Origin: Zychaea mexicana
Taxonomy: Eukaryota > Mucoromycota > Mucoromycetes > Mucorales > Lichtheimiaceae
Assembly (NCBI RefSeq): GCF_025766255.1
Contig: NW_026516678.1
Coordinates: 372,001 to 436,000, forward strand
DNA: 64,000 nt
Reading direction: 5' to 3'
Part shown: one piece after another, positions 46,103 to 59,453 of the stretch
How the letters are laid out: each line of letters starts with the position of its first letter
How positions within the stretch are numbered: position 1 is the stretch's first letter
The notes under the pieces: model-generated
The model's input: the letters and a program-made list of their open reading frames with translations, nothing else
What the model was told of the DNA's origin: nothing
Databases searched by the model: none
Translations under genes and position numbers: made by a program

Positions 46103-49100
46103 TACCCCACTTTACAGCAGAAGAAGAAGGAGAAGATACACAATGCTATTTACAAAAAATTATCGCCCCTTCTCCATTCGTATGACCCTTATGGGTAAAA
46201 GCGACGAAGATTGCTTGAAGCATACCTTGCTCAAGTTTATTCAGATGTACAGAGAGAATGTACTATCCTGCTTCCAATAGATCGAAATTGAACTTCATGT
46301 TGCGCGTTTGATCCATCTTGAACGAAAGCTTTTAACAATTTGCAGAATGCATGTATTGAATCGAAACGCCTAGTTGCAGAGTGTAAACGTTGTGGGCTCT
46401 GGGCGTTATTGATTATGTCTATTTAGACGGGGATCAAACATTCATCGGTATCAACAACTGTTGAGGAGGTGCTGTCACTGGCTTACAGTCAAATGCCTCC
46501 ATTCCGCCCAGAATTCTTCTGCGATATAAAAGAATATGGGACAGCCCAAGACGGAAAGAAAAACGCTGGTAGCAAAAAAAAAGAGATTGTAGGATCTCAA
46601 CTTGAATTGACCAGAAATTATGAAGAGTACGTTGGCGTTTAAATGTGGCAACGATAGTAAAACCGACCCTATCACTTTCATTGTTGGTATTTACATCGGT
46701 CAGCTCGTGTACGTATATCTCTGACGAATGTCACATGTGATATATATGCACGTGCGAGCTTCTGGTCTGTACTAGACAGCACTACAGATTGTATTTGTCG
46801 CTTACAGTCTACGCCAACCTACACAATTTCCATACGCCCGTCCAATATATCATCGGTCTATTACAAGCAACTTAATTGATACTTCAGGCAAAGGTAGAGA
46901 ACTATTATATGCATTGTTGATGGTGGTTTTGTTTTTTCATTCCATATCTCTTCTATTATGTTAATTATATAAATTCGTGAAAAAAGAAGCATAAGCGCAA
47001 CTGGTTACCAATGATGATGATCAGACAGATGTTGTATGTAGAAATATAGCAACCAAGAACATACTGGTTCTATGCCCGTAAGAAAGCGAAAAAGCAAGAA
47101 TATATGAAAATTATTCAGGCCAAGCTGTTTGTGGAAAGTCTCTTGAGAGTTTGCTTTGAGATATTCTGCTGCGCAAACCGTTTACTGATAAAGGAAAAGA
47201 TATATTGTACTCCATGTATGGAAAGAAATTCGAGACGAAATAAAATAGATTACTGTACCTCCACGAACTAGAACGGGGAAAATAGTAGAATGTGTGCAAG
47301 TCCATCGGTTTCAAAATGTGGAGACTTCTTTAACGTACTCATATTATTTAGGAAACGAAAGAGATATAAAAGTGGAAGCTGGCAGATGCGTTGTATGTAT
47401 ACGTTCGTAAACTGGATATTCCGATACGTCTCGACATGCTCATACATCATGACCCACACAGCTTTGAGGTTGTAATCTTATGCTTTTTGAAGCCTTCAAT
47501 AGTTCCCGAGACATCTTGTTAATACAGTAGTCCTTGCAAAGTATATTCAGAAAATAAAACGATGCAAATACTAAGCGTTGCGGTTCATACAATAAATAGA
47601 TCTACGAATACACGCAAGTGCTCATAAAAAGCCTTTACCCAGCCTAAAACCATGGCGTCAAATGCCGTATAATGAGTTTTCTATTTTTGTTACTTATCTT
47701 TATACAACTGTAAGCGACTATACCTGTTGTTCTCTGACGAGAAAAACAACGATTCAAAAAAGCATTCTAAGCTAGAATCCGAGAGATCACGATAAAAAGA
47801 TCTTAGGTATTCGACGCGATTTTTGATAGGATGCGATCATCACGTAACATTACGTGGCTACCGTAATCATCACTTATTATACGTACTGCAAGGTCGAATC
47901 CACAGTTTCGGTACCGCTAATCGCATATTTATCACCCTTGTATCAACTTTCATGTTCGAGATTTTGTCGACGTTGTTGACAACCTCCCCTCTTTCCCAGG
48001 TATCCCCCCACTCCTTTTCACCCAATCGTGAAAACTCAAATGATATACTTCATGTTACAGACATATTAGGCTGCCGTATAGGAACTGTATAGTCTTAAGA
48101 AATTATTGGGCGTTAACAAGACAGCATTGATAAAATAAAGCCTGGTTCCACATGAACTAATTATAGTACAATCTTGATTGTTTTGTTTTCTTCTGTGTAT
48201 GTGTATGTACAGCATCGAACTAGATAATTTGTTATATATGTGCTCGCTCATTCATTATCTCACCCGATCGTTCTTCTTGTTGGGATCACAACAACGATGC
48301 TGATGTATACCGAGTTAATTGAGCAAGGAGAACCGGGTAATGGAAAGAATGCACCACATTTACCAGGGTTTCTCAACCAGGGTACTGAAGACGTAGAGAG
48401 GTAGATTAAATCCATCATATGCTCGGTCTATTTCTTCTGAAAAGCTTTGGGATGATGATATACTCCTTTTCGTAGTATATGTGACGGTATGTACTTCTTC
48501 TTTTCAGGAAATAAGACGATATGTTGCATATTTACCCGTCCTCATCGGGCTAATTAGATGTCCCACCATCCCCTTTTCCCCCAAAATACTGTTCTGTTTA
48601 CAAGGTTTACATCTCTTTACAAGAGACCACGAGCTAAAGCTATGTGATATGAAAATGACGATATCACGTTAATCTGGGCTCCCTTGTTGGCCACGGTGAT
48701 CCAATTACAGTAGTGAGATAAAGATCGGGCGGCGGGCATGATATTATTTTGCTTGTTTGATCCTGTGACATCGGCTAATTATCATGCCTTTTAGATTAAA
48801 TAAGGCATGTACCAGTGTATTGGATGCTATGTGCAACAACTGTAAATTGCGTTGTTGTCCAAGTCACATCCTATATTATTTAATACGACAAAATCAATCT
48901 CTTTTCTTCTTTCTGCTTGCTTGATACCATGTACTAGGGTGATCCTGGTCTTTACCGTTTAAAAGGAAAAAATCATCTCTTAGTAGGACGCTAAATGAGC
49001 AAAAGGTTGACCCGAGAATCTAATGCGTTTGTGTATGGGAGCCTTCCTTTTTTTTCCTCGTGAAAAAAATCACGGCCGTGAACAATCACCAGGGACCCAT

Positions 49101-50380
49101 GCATTGCTTTGTAACGTTCTTTTTAAGTATTTAGCTACTTACTATTCTTTTCATCTTTGTGTAAAGAGGGAAACAGGTACACAAGTTTTTCTCCCATTTG
49201 ATCACGATTTTTATATACGTGGATTTTGACATATGCATACATTATGTGGGTAGCGTACATTGAAGTAGTAGTCAGTTACGTATTAACAGTTATTATGCTT
49301 GCAATTAATTTTCTTTAGCGTGAGATAAGTAAATAGGACCAGATAATAGACTACTTGTAGTACTACTACTGGTAGGGTCAGGTTAGACTAGCAATCAATT
49401 CTCGGATCTGATAAAAAGGACAGAAATAGAACTATTAACTGTTGTGAAGCAGTATGGTCTCTAAACTCTAAGCTCATCGGGCAGCCAAATTCTCTTTGCT
49501 CGAATTGTGTATCCTTTAATATGCATCTGCATATCTTTATTAATGTTATTGTCGAAATCACAGCTTATTAAAGTAAACAGAAGCTTACTATGATCTTATG
49601 CTTTTCTCCATCCAATAACTAAAGTTTATAACACGTGAACACTGAACTTATTACATTTGATCAGAGCACAATCACCCTTGGTTCCTGTTTGATTTTATAT
49701 ATGGGAAGATTGTCCATTCGAGTATAGGAAAATAAGACCCGTAAAGGGTAGAAATGTAGCACACAGTATGCTGGGCTGTTCTACTGACATTCAAATCGCA
49801 GGGGAACACAACATTCGTAAGCACCGGGGTCATTCATCGGGTTAGCGGGAACGGGAGCGACAGTGATCAACGTCCAGCGATGTACGGTGACACGGTCAAA
49901 GATCGATCATGGATAGCCGAAAAAACTCAGTTACGGGCTGTTCTTCGTGATTCAACAGCGAAGATTAAATTTGTGAGAATGGTATATTCTTGAGGAAAAC
50001 GCGTCTCTCTCTTCGTAGTCATCCACGACAAGAGCAGCATCCATTGTTAGTTATTGAGCCCGGTGACTACTTACAAGGTTCCCATTGACTACCCATGGAC
50101 ACTTTTGTTAACATGGTATAAGATACTTAATATAAACCTGTATCTAATATGTGACCAGGGTACGGTTTGGCAACGTCGCGAGATTGAATGAAAAAAAAAA
50201 TCCACAATACGGAGTTCCCTGTGTAACCTTTGAGCAAAATCCCTCTGTCGTCCGCATATCGACCCATTCTTCGAAATTATCAGATCGTCTTCCAGAGGAT
50301 CTGATTAACGATTGTGCTTGGGCTTATTGAACGCGATTGGGGGCAGGCGGGGTTTTTTTCTTGTAGTTTTTTTTTTATTT

Positions 50381-50388
50381 TATAAAAG
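50381..50388 (+). promoter_or_regulatory. TATA box of the siderophore synthetase gene
   Basis: TATAAAAG lies 129-136 bp before the start codon, followed by a pyrimidine-rich leader. The position fits a fungal TATA element. No iron-regulatory HGATAR motif was found by eye in the 400 bp upstream. Confidence 0.4.
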
Positions 50389-50516
50389 AAACGATTCGCT
50401 TTTCGCTTTTCACTTTTACTTCCCTCTTTTCTCAGCTGCTTAATAACACCAACACACGCCGGCTATTTTCTGCCTCTTTTTTTTTTCTACTCGCATATCT
50501 TTTTCATTTCTAAAAC

Positions 50517-52742
50517 ATGCCTGCTCCATACTCTACAGCCAAAAACCCTTACTATGGCAAATTCGCCACCACATCCAGACTCGTCGCGTGCTTGGTTTCA
50601 GAAGGTCTGGTGAATGCTTATTACTGCCCACAAGAACCACAACAACAACAGCAGCAAGGACAGGATGGCACGATAACTGGCTTGTGCATGTTGATGCGTA
50701 TCCGCGGTTCGGCCGATAAAATCAAATTATCGTCTGCCCGAGTCTCTTCATTGGATAACAACGTCTTGACCGTCATTCCTTTGCGCGGCGTTCCGGAACT
50801 CGACATGGGAAAGAAGACTACAGTGAACGGTGTACAATGCTACAAGATTGGTCTGGTGGACCCGTGGGATATGCTGCCCCATATCTACTCTCCTCAAGCT
50901 TATGTGAACAATACCTTCCCTAACACTTTGGCCGATTCGGAAACCATCTATCGTCAAGTGATCCAGAACCTTACCAAGCTGGGCTTCCGGGATGCTGCTT
51001 TGGCTGATGGTTATGATGCGGTCCAGCTTTGGCAACAGTTTGCCCATGACTTTGGTGTGACCGATAAGCTCACGGATCTCATCGCATCGGAATTGGCAAG
51101 CTCTATGATTCATCAAAGTAAGTTTTGGGTTCAATTAGACTTTTTGAGGGACCAGAAGACGATGTTGTTACTCCTTATCAATCGACGATGGTGTATGCTA
51201 ATTTTATGTCATGATGATTTCTCGGGATTTGCTCCCCGCTACACCCAGCTTACACATACGACTATCCGAAACCCCTGCCAACTCTCGAATCTTCTTCCAT
51301 CCAGTGGGAACAATCGATTGTTGAAGGCCACGCCACACATCCTGTAAGTTTGGTGGGGAAAAGAGGGCCTTATTTTCTTATTTTGAAAGATGACATCATA
51401 TTAATAATCTTATTGTGTGATGCAGATGCATAAGGCACGTCGCAGCTATCCGCCATTGCCACCATTGAACCCTGGTCAAGTCAATCTTGAAACACCCAAG
51501 CTCCGCTTGCTGTCTATTCCCCGCTCATCAATGCAACTTCGCGGAGAATTTGAGACTTTGGCTGCTCCGTTGGTCGATGCGATATTGGAAAAGACGGGCA
51601 ACGCACGGGAATTGCGCGCAAAGCACGCTGACCACGTGCTGATGCCTGTTCACGAATTTCAAATCCCCAATGTTCTCGAGCGATTCAAGGACGCGTCTGT
51701 ACTACCCGAGGCGAACAATGTGACCGCGCACAGCCTGACTTCCATCCGCTCGGTCGCCATCCCAGACGTTCTCAAGGATCTCACCGTCAAGCTGTGCGTT
51801 GGCATCAAGGTTTCCTCCGCCCTGCGCACCATCACCCCGTACACCACCTACTTTGGCCCTGGTTTTTCTGCCAACGTTGTCCCCCGACTCTCCTACGACC
51901 GCAAAGTGTTGACCATCGAGCGCGAATTAGCCAGTGCAGTCTACAGCCATCCAGATACTGACGTTGCCAAGCACTGCAGCTGTGTGTTGCGTGAAGCCAT
52001 CGAATACCCATCCAACCCTACCCCTAACGACGACGTTATCATTGTGGCTGCTGCTTTGGTCGAAAAGATCCAAAAACCGGATACCCAGGAGACCTTGGCA
52101 ACGCATGTATGGAACTTGGATACCGAGGAGAAGCGCATAGCATTTTTGGATCGTTACATTCAGCTTGCTCTTAAGGCATTTATTCCGCCAGCTTTGGAGA
52201 ATGGTGTGGCTTTTGAAGCCCATGGTCAGAACACCATGTGTCGATTTGACCGACGTACCGGCGAGCTCAAGGGCTTTGTCATCCGCGACTTTGGTGGCGT
52301 CAAGGCGCATAACCCAACGCTCAAAAAGTCATGTGGTGTTGAATTGGATGTCCTTCCCGACAGCTGTGTTGTTGCACATTCCATGGACGAAGTATACAAG
52401 CTGCTCTACCACACTCTCTTTCATTCACAGTTCCAGCGTCTGATCCGTGTATTGGGTATGCATCACAATGGCCGTGGCTGGGAAATGGTCCGAACGCACC
52501 TTGCCGAGTTGATTCCTCGCGATCATCCAATGTATCAGTTCTTTATGGTGCAAGAGAAGGTCCCTGGCAAATGTTTGATCAGAATGAAGATTGAGGAGCT
52601 GTACCGCGACGTAAGTTATCACTATGTACTTATTGGGTTTGTGCAACATATGCTAACATGTCTTTGTATCTGGAATTCATAGTATATTTACAGCCCCGTG
52701 CCAAACATGATCCTCAGCCGTCCTCAAGAACTTGTACAGTAA
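50517..52742 (+). CDS. rfs: NIS siderophore synthetase, IucA/IucC family; probable rhizoferrin synthetase
   Basis: Four exons: 50517-51117, 51249-51343, 51426-52610 and 52683-52742, giving 646 aa. NIS synthetases use ATP to adenylate citrate and couple it to an amine; the mucoralean enzyme makes rhizoferrin from citrate and putrescine. Family motifs are EGHATHPMHKAR (about 226-238, the nucleotide-binding HPxHKxR motif), VKLCVGIKVSSALRTITPY (about 353-370), FEAHGQNTMCRFD (about 495-507) and FVIRDFGG (about 516-523, metal/ATP site). All key residues are present, so it is likely active. The HPMHKAR motif is split by an intron exactly in phase, supporting the model. The gene stands alone in a gene-poor stretch. 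Substrate choice is inferred from lineage. Confidence 0.9.
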
Positions 52743-54875
52743 ACGAAATAACATCCCCTCCCCATCTCCATATTTCTATCATATTATCATATTATTCTCT
52801 CATTTAACTCTACATACAACTCATTACCTTTCTACTTTTATCCTGTGTCCTTCGCTCTTAAATTTCCCCTTCTCTATACATATTTTATTTAGTTCTAGCA
52901 TCTTTTCAGCTAATGTTCCTTCTTGTTCATATGAATGTACACTACAACAAGAGCATCTATATTTTAAATTTGAACATTGCTGTTTGATGACTTTGTAAGC
53001 CGTGTATATGGGGTATATGGCTTTTTCTGTAACTGAAAGGAAATACTATGAATTTTAACCGGTTCTGCGTTCAGACGTTCTTTATGGGCAAATCGCTTTG
53101 GGGACTCAGGTAGCAAAAATCCTTGAACTCATACAAGAAAAGCTCGACTACATTACTCACCAGCTGCTTGGATAGAGTATATCTATGCACATAAAAACCA
53201 ACTGGGCTCAGACCTCTTTTTGAGATACGGAATCGAATCAGTAACAATATTAAGAAGTACCCGAAAAAGAACATTTTCTATTTGTTCGAACAACCTTCAG
53301 GATAATCAACCGAGTAAGTAAGTTACATGTCGTTGGTCCCTTCCTAATCCTGCGACCATGACTCTATACTAAGCATCATCCTACACCAATAGGTCTTTAC
53401 TAATTTTACAAGAGTGAAATACATTAGAAACATCACCATGATAGATCAAAGAAGGAGCAAGAGCTCAAATGGAAGTTCTGTCTGATATAAGTTATACATT
53501 AATACACGCGTATGAATTGCTTGATGTTCGACTATATCTGTTGATATAAATGTTCCTTGGTGTAATATGGCATCGTACAAGTCCTTGATGTGCTATTAAA
53601 TGTTGTCGAGGTTGGGCTGGATGATATTGGGAGACTATGATTATAGCGCCTGAAGGTTATAGAAGAGAAGACAAGTGGTCATGCATAATACGTCTAGTGC
53701 ATGGTGTGAGAGAAAGAGTTGTGGAGGGCGTACAGATGCGGCGAATAGGTGGGTGAAACAAAAACACAGCAGTTAAAATACATATCCTTAGGGTAAATTT
53801 ATGCATTGCTTTATTAGAGCGTATTCCTATTTGAGAGCAACATCATAAATGGTTCGCTCGTGCAGAAAGGAATTATTGTTAGATTAAGTACATTAATAAA
53901 GTATGTATCGTATAGGTTGCTTGCATAAATAAATATGACACAGCACTAGATTTGTTCCTGTTGGCAGTAACAGTAACATCTGAGCTCTTCATTTTATTAT
54001 AAACTCTTACTCGCGCGCCTTTTAAATACTGGACTTCGACATTACCATCATTGAACAGTATCCCTGACTCTTGATGTTTTTGAATTACTGTAATGAGTCC
54101 GCACCTACCCGGGCAAGACAACCAGCCGTCAGTGTCTGCTTCTTTGGATACGTTTTCTTTTTCCTTTTGCAAATGCACTATCACCGAGTTTTCAAGACTT
54201 CTGTCGCCGTATCCTTTGATGGCTGCAAGGATGTCATTGCAAATATGTATTTGCGGTGCATTATAAGTAAGTTCAGTTTGACAATGTATGTCATCACTCC
54301 CATTTTTTTCTGCTCCGAGGAACAGAAAAAATTAGCATGTGAAATAACTCTAACTCTGTTTGTCTTTTATCTATAACGTAGGTGGAACTGCCACATCAGG
54401 GCGCTGTGCATGCTGTTGTATGAAACCACTGCTTGCTGCTCTACGTCGTACGGATTATAAAGTCTGGATATGTGATACAGGCTTGAAGGAAAATGTTTCC
54501 TTCAAAGATAAAAGCACAAAGTCAAAAGGATATACCCGTGCTGCAAGAACGTTGAATATACTATTCTTTTCCATAACCGTGATTAGAGAAATTTAAACAG
54601 TTATTCAAAAAGACTTTCCCTCAATTAAAACATTAGAAAACCGTCAATCGCCATAAAGGATAAGTTTGAAGCAAGGCCTTGTTATCTTTTTAAGCACTTT
54701 TTACTTCTGTCTATCATAAAAGAAAACAATTCCGCTCACGTTGTGTAAAACAGTACAGGATGTGGGATCTATTCAAAAAGTTACCAATTTGGAAGCATAT
54801 AACGACCAACAACAAACGTTCTATCATTCACACGCATATCTAACATGCGTATATATATAGATCGCCAAGTTAACA
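52743..54875. other. Gene-poor region after the siderophore gene
   Basis: No confident gene. A 101-codon minus-strand frame (53879-54184) contains DGWLSCPGRCGLITVIQKHQ followed by a beta-rich stretch, but overlaps a plus-strand frame of similar size and has no recognised domain. Confidence 0.5.
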
Positions 54876-55675
54876 CTACTCAAACGTGTAGTGGAATCTC
54901 TCGATCAGCACGGCGCCAATTTTGTTAATATGACACAGTGCCTGTAGAGCCTATCCTATGTATTGAAAGCTTCAAACAAAGGCATTGATTTTGCTCGGCA
55001 GCACCAGCCGGATTCATTTGTTGCTGTTGGTGCTGGATCAGTCATGGATACAGCAAAAGCCGCAAGCCTTAGATGCTTCTTGCCACGATCTTTGCGGGGT
55101 AAAGAATGAACTTGATTCTGTGAATCCAGCCGTTTTCTCTCTATCCCTCTTTGTACTTCTATTATTGCTATGGATGAATGTTTGTTAACAAGTCATGGGC
55201 GAGGACGGATGGGATATGCGCTTGTTGCTTATATGATAGCGTTGGTTTCGGTAGCGCAGGCGTTCACTTATGTCACCGTATGATTTATCCTATGATATCA
55301 GTGCATTGAACAAGACGTACAAGCATCCTGGCTATGATGTTGACCATCCATTAGACCCTCACGGCGTATCTGTTTCCTTGACAGCACCTTCTGAGCTCCG
55401 CTTTGCCATGCCGATGCTGCTATCGCCTTTGGTATGGATCCTGCTGCCATCAAGTCATCAACGGCTGGCGATGTCTTGATTGGGAAGCGCCAACTCGTTT
55501 CCTTGAAGACCTGAACGTACCCAACGGATTAACTGATTCAGACCCTTCCATGGTTCCTGCATTAGTAGAAGGCACTTTACCGCAACACCGGGTCACCAAG
55601 CTAACTCCTAACAAGGCTCCAGCTGCCGAGCAATTGGCAAAGATTTTCGATAATTCAATGACAACTATTAGCTGA
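54876..55675 (+). pseudogene. Decayed ADHFE1-type iron-containing alcohol dehydrogenase (hydroxyacid-oxoacid transhydrogenase)
   Basis: Pieces of the family appear in the correct order but different frames. They are LLKRVVESLDQHGANFVN (54876 on); GIDFARQHQPDSFVAVGAGS then VMDTAKAASL (about 54984-55070); GFGSAGVHLCHRMIYP (about 55245-55290); ALNKTYKHPGYDVDHPLDPH then GVSVSLTAP (about 55305-55390); and FLEDLNVPNGLTDSDPSMVP, EGTLPQHRVTKLTPN and IFDNSMTTIS to the stop (about 55498-55675). The segment between the VMDTAKAA block and the histidine block is mostly missing, and stops and frameshifts break the rest. The intact enzyme is mitochondrial and oxidises 4-hydroxybutyrate with 2-oxoglutarate. 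A functional copy would have to lie elsewhere. Confidence 0.85.
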
Positions 55676-55701
55676 AACCTCTTACTTATGATTACTCTTT
55701 T

Positions 55702-56585
55702 TTATTGCTCATAATCGTCACTGTTGTATTCCCCCGCTGCTCCTACATCGCCTTCGTCTGCATAATCCTCCGCAATATCGGAATCATCCTAAATGAAAAC
55801 GACATTTAGCTTCATAATCCACACATAATATAACAGTATCGATGGCACTCATCGTGTGAATAAGCAACGGTGTCTTTCTTTCCTTACCACTTCGTATCCT
55901 GCTAATGCATTATCGAAAAGCTCTTTCATATCATCGTTCTTTGGATCTACCAACATAGCTGGTGTCATGCGGTTTCCGTTTTCGATCCTGTTGTTGATTT
56001 ATATTTAACACACATATAAAAATAAACTTTGACCTAGTTGGTGTATGATAGTGATGATCAAACTTACCTAGGGTCAGCACCGGCTTCCAATAATAGATCT
56101 ACCGTGGCCAAGGCCACATCTTCTTCCGTGTACTGAACCGCTTTATGAAGCGGTGTGTTCTTTTCAATTCGATTGCGCGCGTTTAAGTTAATTCCATCAA
56201 GATTCACCAATATTTCCAAGCATGCCAAGGATCCAAACGATGCGCTAAACACAATGGATTACCAACTAATTTCCCTTAAGAATTTATCCTTTTCACTTCC
56301 AAAGTGATATAGTGGACGGTGATGAAAATGAAAAAGGAAAATTCTGCGAAACTTACGCATAGTGTAGAGTTGTGTCACCAATCGCGTCAGAAAAGTTCAC
56401 ATCGATATCAGTCGCTTTTAAAATCTCTTTTAATAAATCATCTTGATCGTTGCGACATGCTGCAAGCATTCGCTCATCTGTTTGACAGAAAAAAAGTAAA
56501 GGATGTCAGCTTACTTTTCTGTACTGTTGATCCAAAGTAATCAGCTCCATTACTTACTATTCGAGGCGCCTTCCTCATTCTCCAT
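55702..56585 (-). CDS. Small ankyrin-repeat protein
   Basis: Five exons on the minus strand: 56585-56558, 56477-56357, 56244-56068, 55987-55888 and 55788-55702, giving 170 aa. Three to four ankyrin repeats: ERMLAACRNDQDDLLKEIL, GDTTLHYAASFGSLACLEIL, KNTPLHKAVQYTEEDVALAT then VDLLLEAGADPR, and NRMTPAMLVDPKNDDMKELF. The tail is acidic (DDSDIAEDYADEGDVG). Short ankyrin proteins with acidic tails include yeast Yar1, a chaperone of ribosomal protein Rps3; the resemblance is in layout only. It ends 27 bp from the pseudogene on the opposite strand. Confidence 0.88.
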
Positions 56586-58060
56586 GGTATTATATATGAA
56601 CAAGCGTTTGACAGCGTATTAAACGATTTGTAAGATAGCAAGTTGAGAAATTGTTCATCCCTGGCTTTACCGCTTTATCCATAAATTCGCATACCCATGA
56701 AATGGAAACTGGTTATCTACAGGAACATGTTGTTGCTGGTGTAAGTGAGTGTAAGTGTCTGTGTATAGTCTACATGTCTAGCACGTATAGCACGACATGT
56801 TCATATATGATATCGCGTTTTGAAGCATAACTCTAATAAGAGATTAAGTTCTTGGCAATAAACGTGTCACGTTTATGCCGTTAACATCAAAGGTTGCTGA
56901 TCGTTAAGCTGCTGCATGCCAGCCAGATATCAGCTTGAGAAATGGCACTCTTACAAGAAGCAGCATTCTGTACATATCGTTCTGAGCAAGTCCCGTTTTC
57001 TAGATGTTGAAATTGCCAAATCATTATAATAGCTGCATCACAGGTGATGTAACGCAAAAGCACTTTACTTAACAATGAAACACGATACTAGTCCCAGGAA
57101 TTTGACATGGTATGTAAGAAAACCTCGGCGACACGAGAATTAACGATGATTCTGTTCGATAAATATATTTTTTTCTTACTATTTGTGTTCGTTGCGTAGG
57201 AAGCAACTGGTCTACGATGGAGATGCAAGATACTCTAATTAACTTCTCTTGGCAACGCGCTCTCTTTCATCGGGATTGTCCAGCCAGGCCGGGGGGACGG
57301 TTGGAGTCCGTACTGTATAAGGTTTTTCGGAGTAAAACATCTACTTTTGACATGGACGATTATCGCGCATGTTGCGACAATGCAGTATGTGTACGAAAGA
57401 GTCCGATGACGATGCTGCCTGTGGTCGAGCACAGAAAGGTAAGGAGACGTATCGATGCACACACGCAAATGATATCGGTAGCATCCAACAGATTTAAAAT
57501 CCTCTTCATTGATACAAGTGAATATCAGGAAAAAAGACGACCTTTATGGACGCATGCTTCTTTTTATAGAATTGATTCATGTTGCACAAGGGTGATAAAT
57601 ACACTCAATTGAAGGCGGGTCAAAAGAAAAGAACAGTACAGTTCGTGATCATGGCTACTGAGGAGGTGAAGCACACGCCATGCATTTATACAAGGGATGC
57701 ATAATGAAATGCACCGGTCTCTCATTGTTCCAATGAGGGGTTGCCAGAGGGAATACGTTGCAGGCAAGTGCATTTGCAGCATACTGTAGATACCGATGGC
57801 AGTGGTGGTGGACACAGACGATAAACACAACAACAAGTGCAATGAGAGTCTAAAATTTGTCGAGAGCTAGAGGCTAGAAACAACAAGAGGCTTTTCTCTG
57901 TGTACGTCTGTGCGGCGGGTTACTGGAGGATAAAAAAGACCTTTTCTTTTTCTCTTTCGATGTTTCTCTCTTTCCTTTTTCACGCCACCACACCTGTATT
58001 ACCGTTACTTTTGTGGCCCAATTCTGCTTTCTCTTCTTTCGCTCCACTGCCTTCGAACAT
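56586..58060. other. Intergenic, no supportable gene
   Basis: 1.5 kb. A 131-codon plus-strand frame (57217-57612) lacks any recognised domain and is overlapped by minus-strand frames. The last 150 bp are CT-rich leader of the LEA2-like gene. Confidence 0.5.
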
Positions 58061-59453
58061 ATGAGTCAGCCACCACCTGGTCAATACGATTACTCCCCAG
58101 GGAGGAAGAAACATCGCCATGGGTCATCCTACTTTACACCTGCCGATCCCTACCGAGCAGCACGGAAAAGCGCCACGCCAGGTAAGTTTGGAATTTTGAG
58201 GCGAATGTACTTTTTTTTTTTCAATCGTTCTCTTCTTTGCGTGTTGAAGAAGTAGAGGGGGAGGAGGTGGTTGGTGTCACCAGCAACAACTTGGAACAAA
58301 CAAGCTAATTATACTCATGTTCTTTTTTTTTTGGTTTTCTCAAGATTCCGTTGAATCCGAAGCAATCCATTCTCGAACAGGATCAGATAGTAGCACCAGC
58401 CGACTCGCCCCAGGCCTGCCTTCCCATACCAACAACGCTCATAACAAGAAAAAATCGTCCAAACATCACCAACATCGATCATATTATGACCCTTACGATC
58501 CATACGCTGTACCACCACGATCCCAACAACAACAACAAGAATACCCAACGACGGCAATCACAATGGCTGTTGGTGCTGAGAAATACAGATCGAGTATGGA
58601 TTCACAGCAGCGCGCCAATTCGTATTTGCCATATTCACATCATGACCGAGGCGACCCGTTTGCAACGCCTGATCCAGTGTATATCGAGGAAGAGAACTTG
58701 CCGAGCTTTGTTTCTCCATCCAAAGACGGTGGCGTTGGCTCGCTGCTGCAGGACAATATCGCCATGGACAGTGTGTCTGAGCAACAACATCGATCGTTCC
58801 AACAGCATAATGAAGGATTGGCTGCAGGTACAGCAGGCTTGCCTGAAATCAAAAGGCGCAAGAAGAAGCGGAGATGCTGCGGTTTACGACGTCGTACGAT
58901 AGTGTTTGGGACATTTGTGTTTGTGATTATCGTTGCCATCGTCTGGTACTTTGTGTGGCCGCGATTTGCGAATGCTATTGTACTCAATGGAGCGGATTGG
59001 GCCGATGGCGTCGAATTGGTCAAAGTAGATAATGTGTTCCAGGGTGCATGGAACGTTACTTTCACGGTTGACAACTCGGAAAACTGGGTTCCTACACGGA
59101 TAAGCAATTTTGAAATCAGGGCAGCAGATATGTCTACTGGCAAACAGATCGGTACAGGCAGCACCGGCTCGATGGTTTTACCTGGTAGACAGTCAATGCT
59201 CGATATCAATGTCATTGTTGATATCGATTACAGCTCTTCTAAAAGCGATGATACCACCTTACAGAACTTGGTTGCTTGTAGTATCAAAGCCCAAAACCCA
59301 GGCACCGTAACGCCGTATAATGGCACAATGACTACAGGAGGCACATCGTTTAACGTTGTATTTTACGTCAAGCAGCAGATCAGTGGCATTACATGGGAAA
59401 GAACGTCTTCGGTACGAGAATCTGCATTCCAATGCCCAATACCAACAGATTAA
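58061..59453 (+). CDS. Single-pass membrane protein with LEA2/WHy-like extracytosolic domain
   Basis: Two exons, 58061-58181 and 58345-59453, give 409 aa. The first 209 residues are disordered and hydrophilic (Pro/Gln/Ser/His, several DPYAVPP-like repeats). A basic stretch with two cysteines, KRRKKKRRCCGLRRR (about 210-224), precedes one transmembrane segment, TIVFGTFVFVIIVAIVWYFV (about 225-246). The C-terminal domain (VDNVFQGAWNVTFTVDNSEN, FEIRAADMSTGKQIGTGS, MLDINVIVDIDY) resembles LEA-2/WHy beta-sandwich domains, which in plant NHL proteins face the outside. N-glycosylation sequons (WNVT, YNGT) fit an extracytosolic side. The basic cytosolic stretch implies type II topology. Function unknown. 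Confidence 0.75.

Larger units (their letters stand above)
42782..50516. other. 7.7-kb gene-poor region
   Basis: No confident gene. AT-rich with many stops. Two stretches look slightly protein-like: 45821-46102 on the minus strand (listed) and about 46428-46638 on the plus strand, where after a TAG acceptor a frame reads GIKHSSVSTTVEEVLSLAYS and continues PPFRPEFFCDIKEYGTAQDG. The last 150 bp form the promoter of the siderophore synthetase gene. Confidence 0.5.

Noticed and set aside
50100..50516. GATA-type iron-regulatory site before the siderophore gene
   Set aside because: AGATAC and AGATAT occur, but none matches HGATAR, the known fungal iron-repressor site.
57217..57612. 131-codon plus-strand frame
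   Set aside because: No domain, no splice context, and a minus-strand frame covers the same bases.
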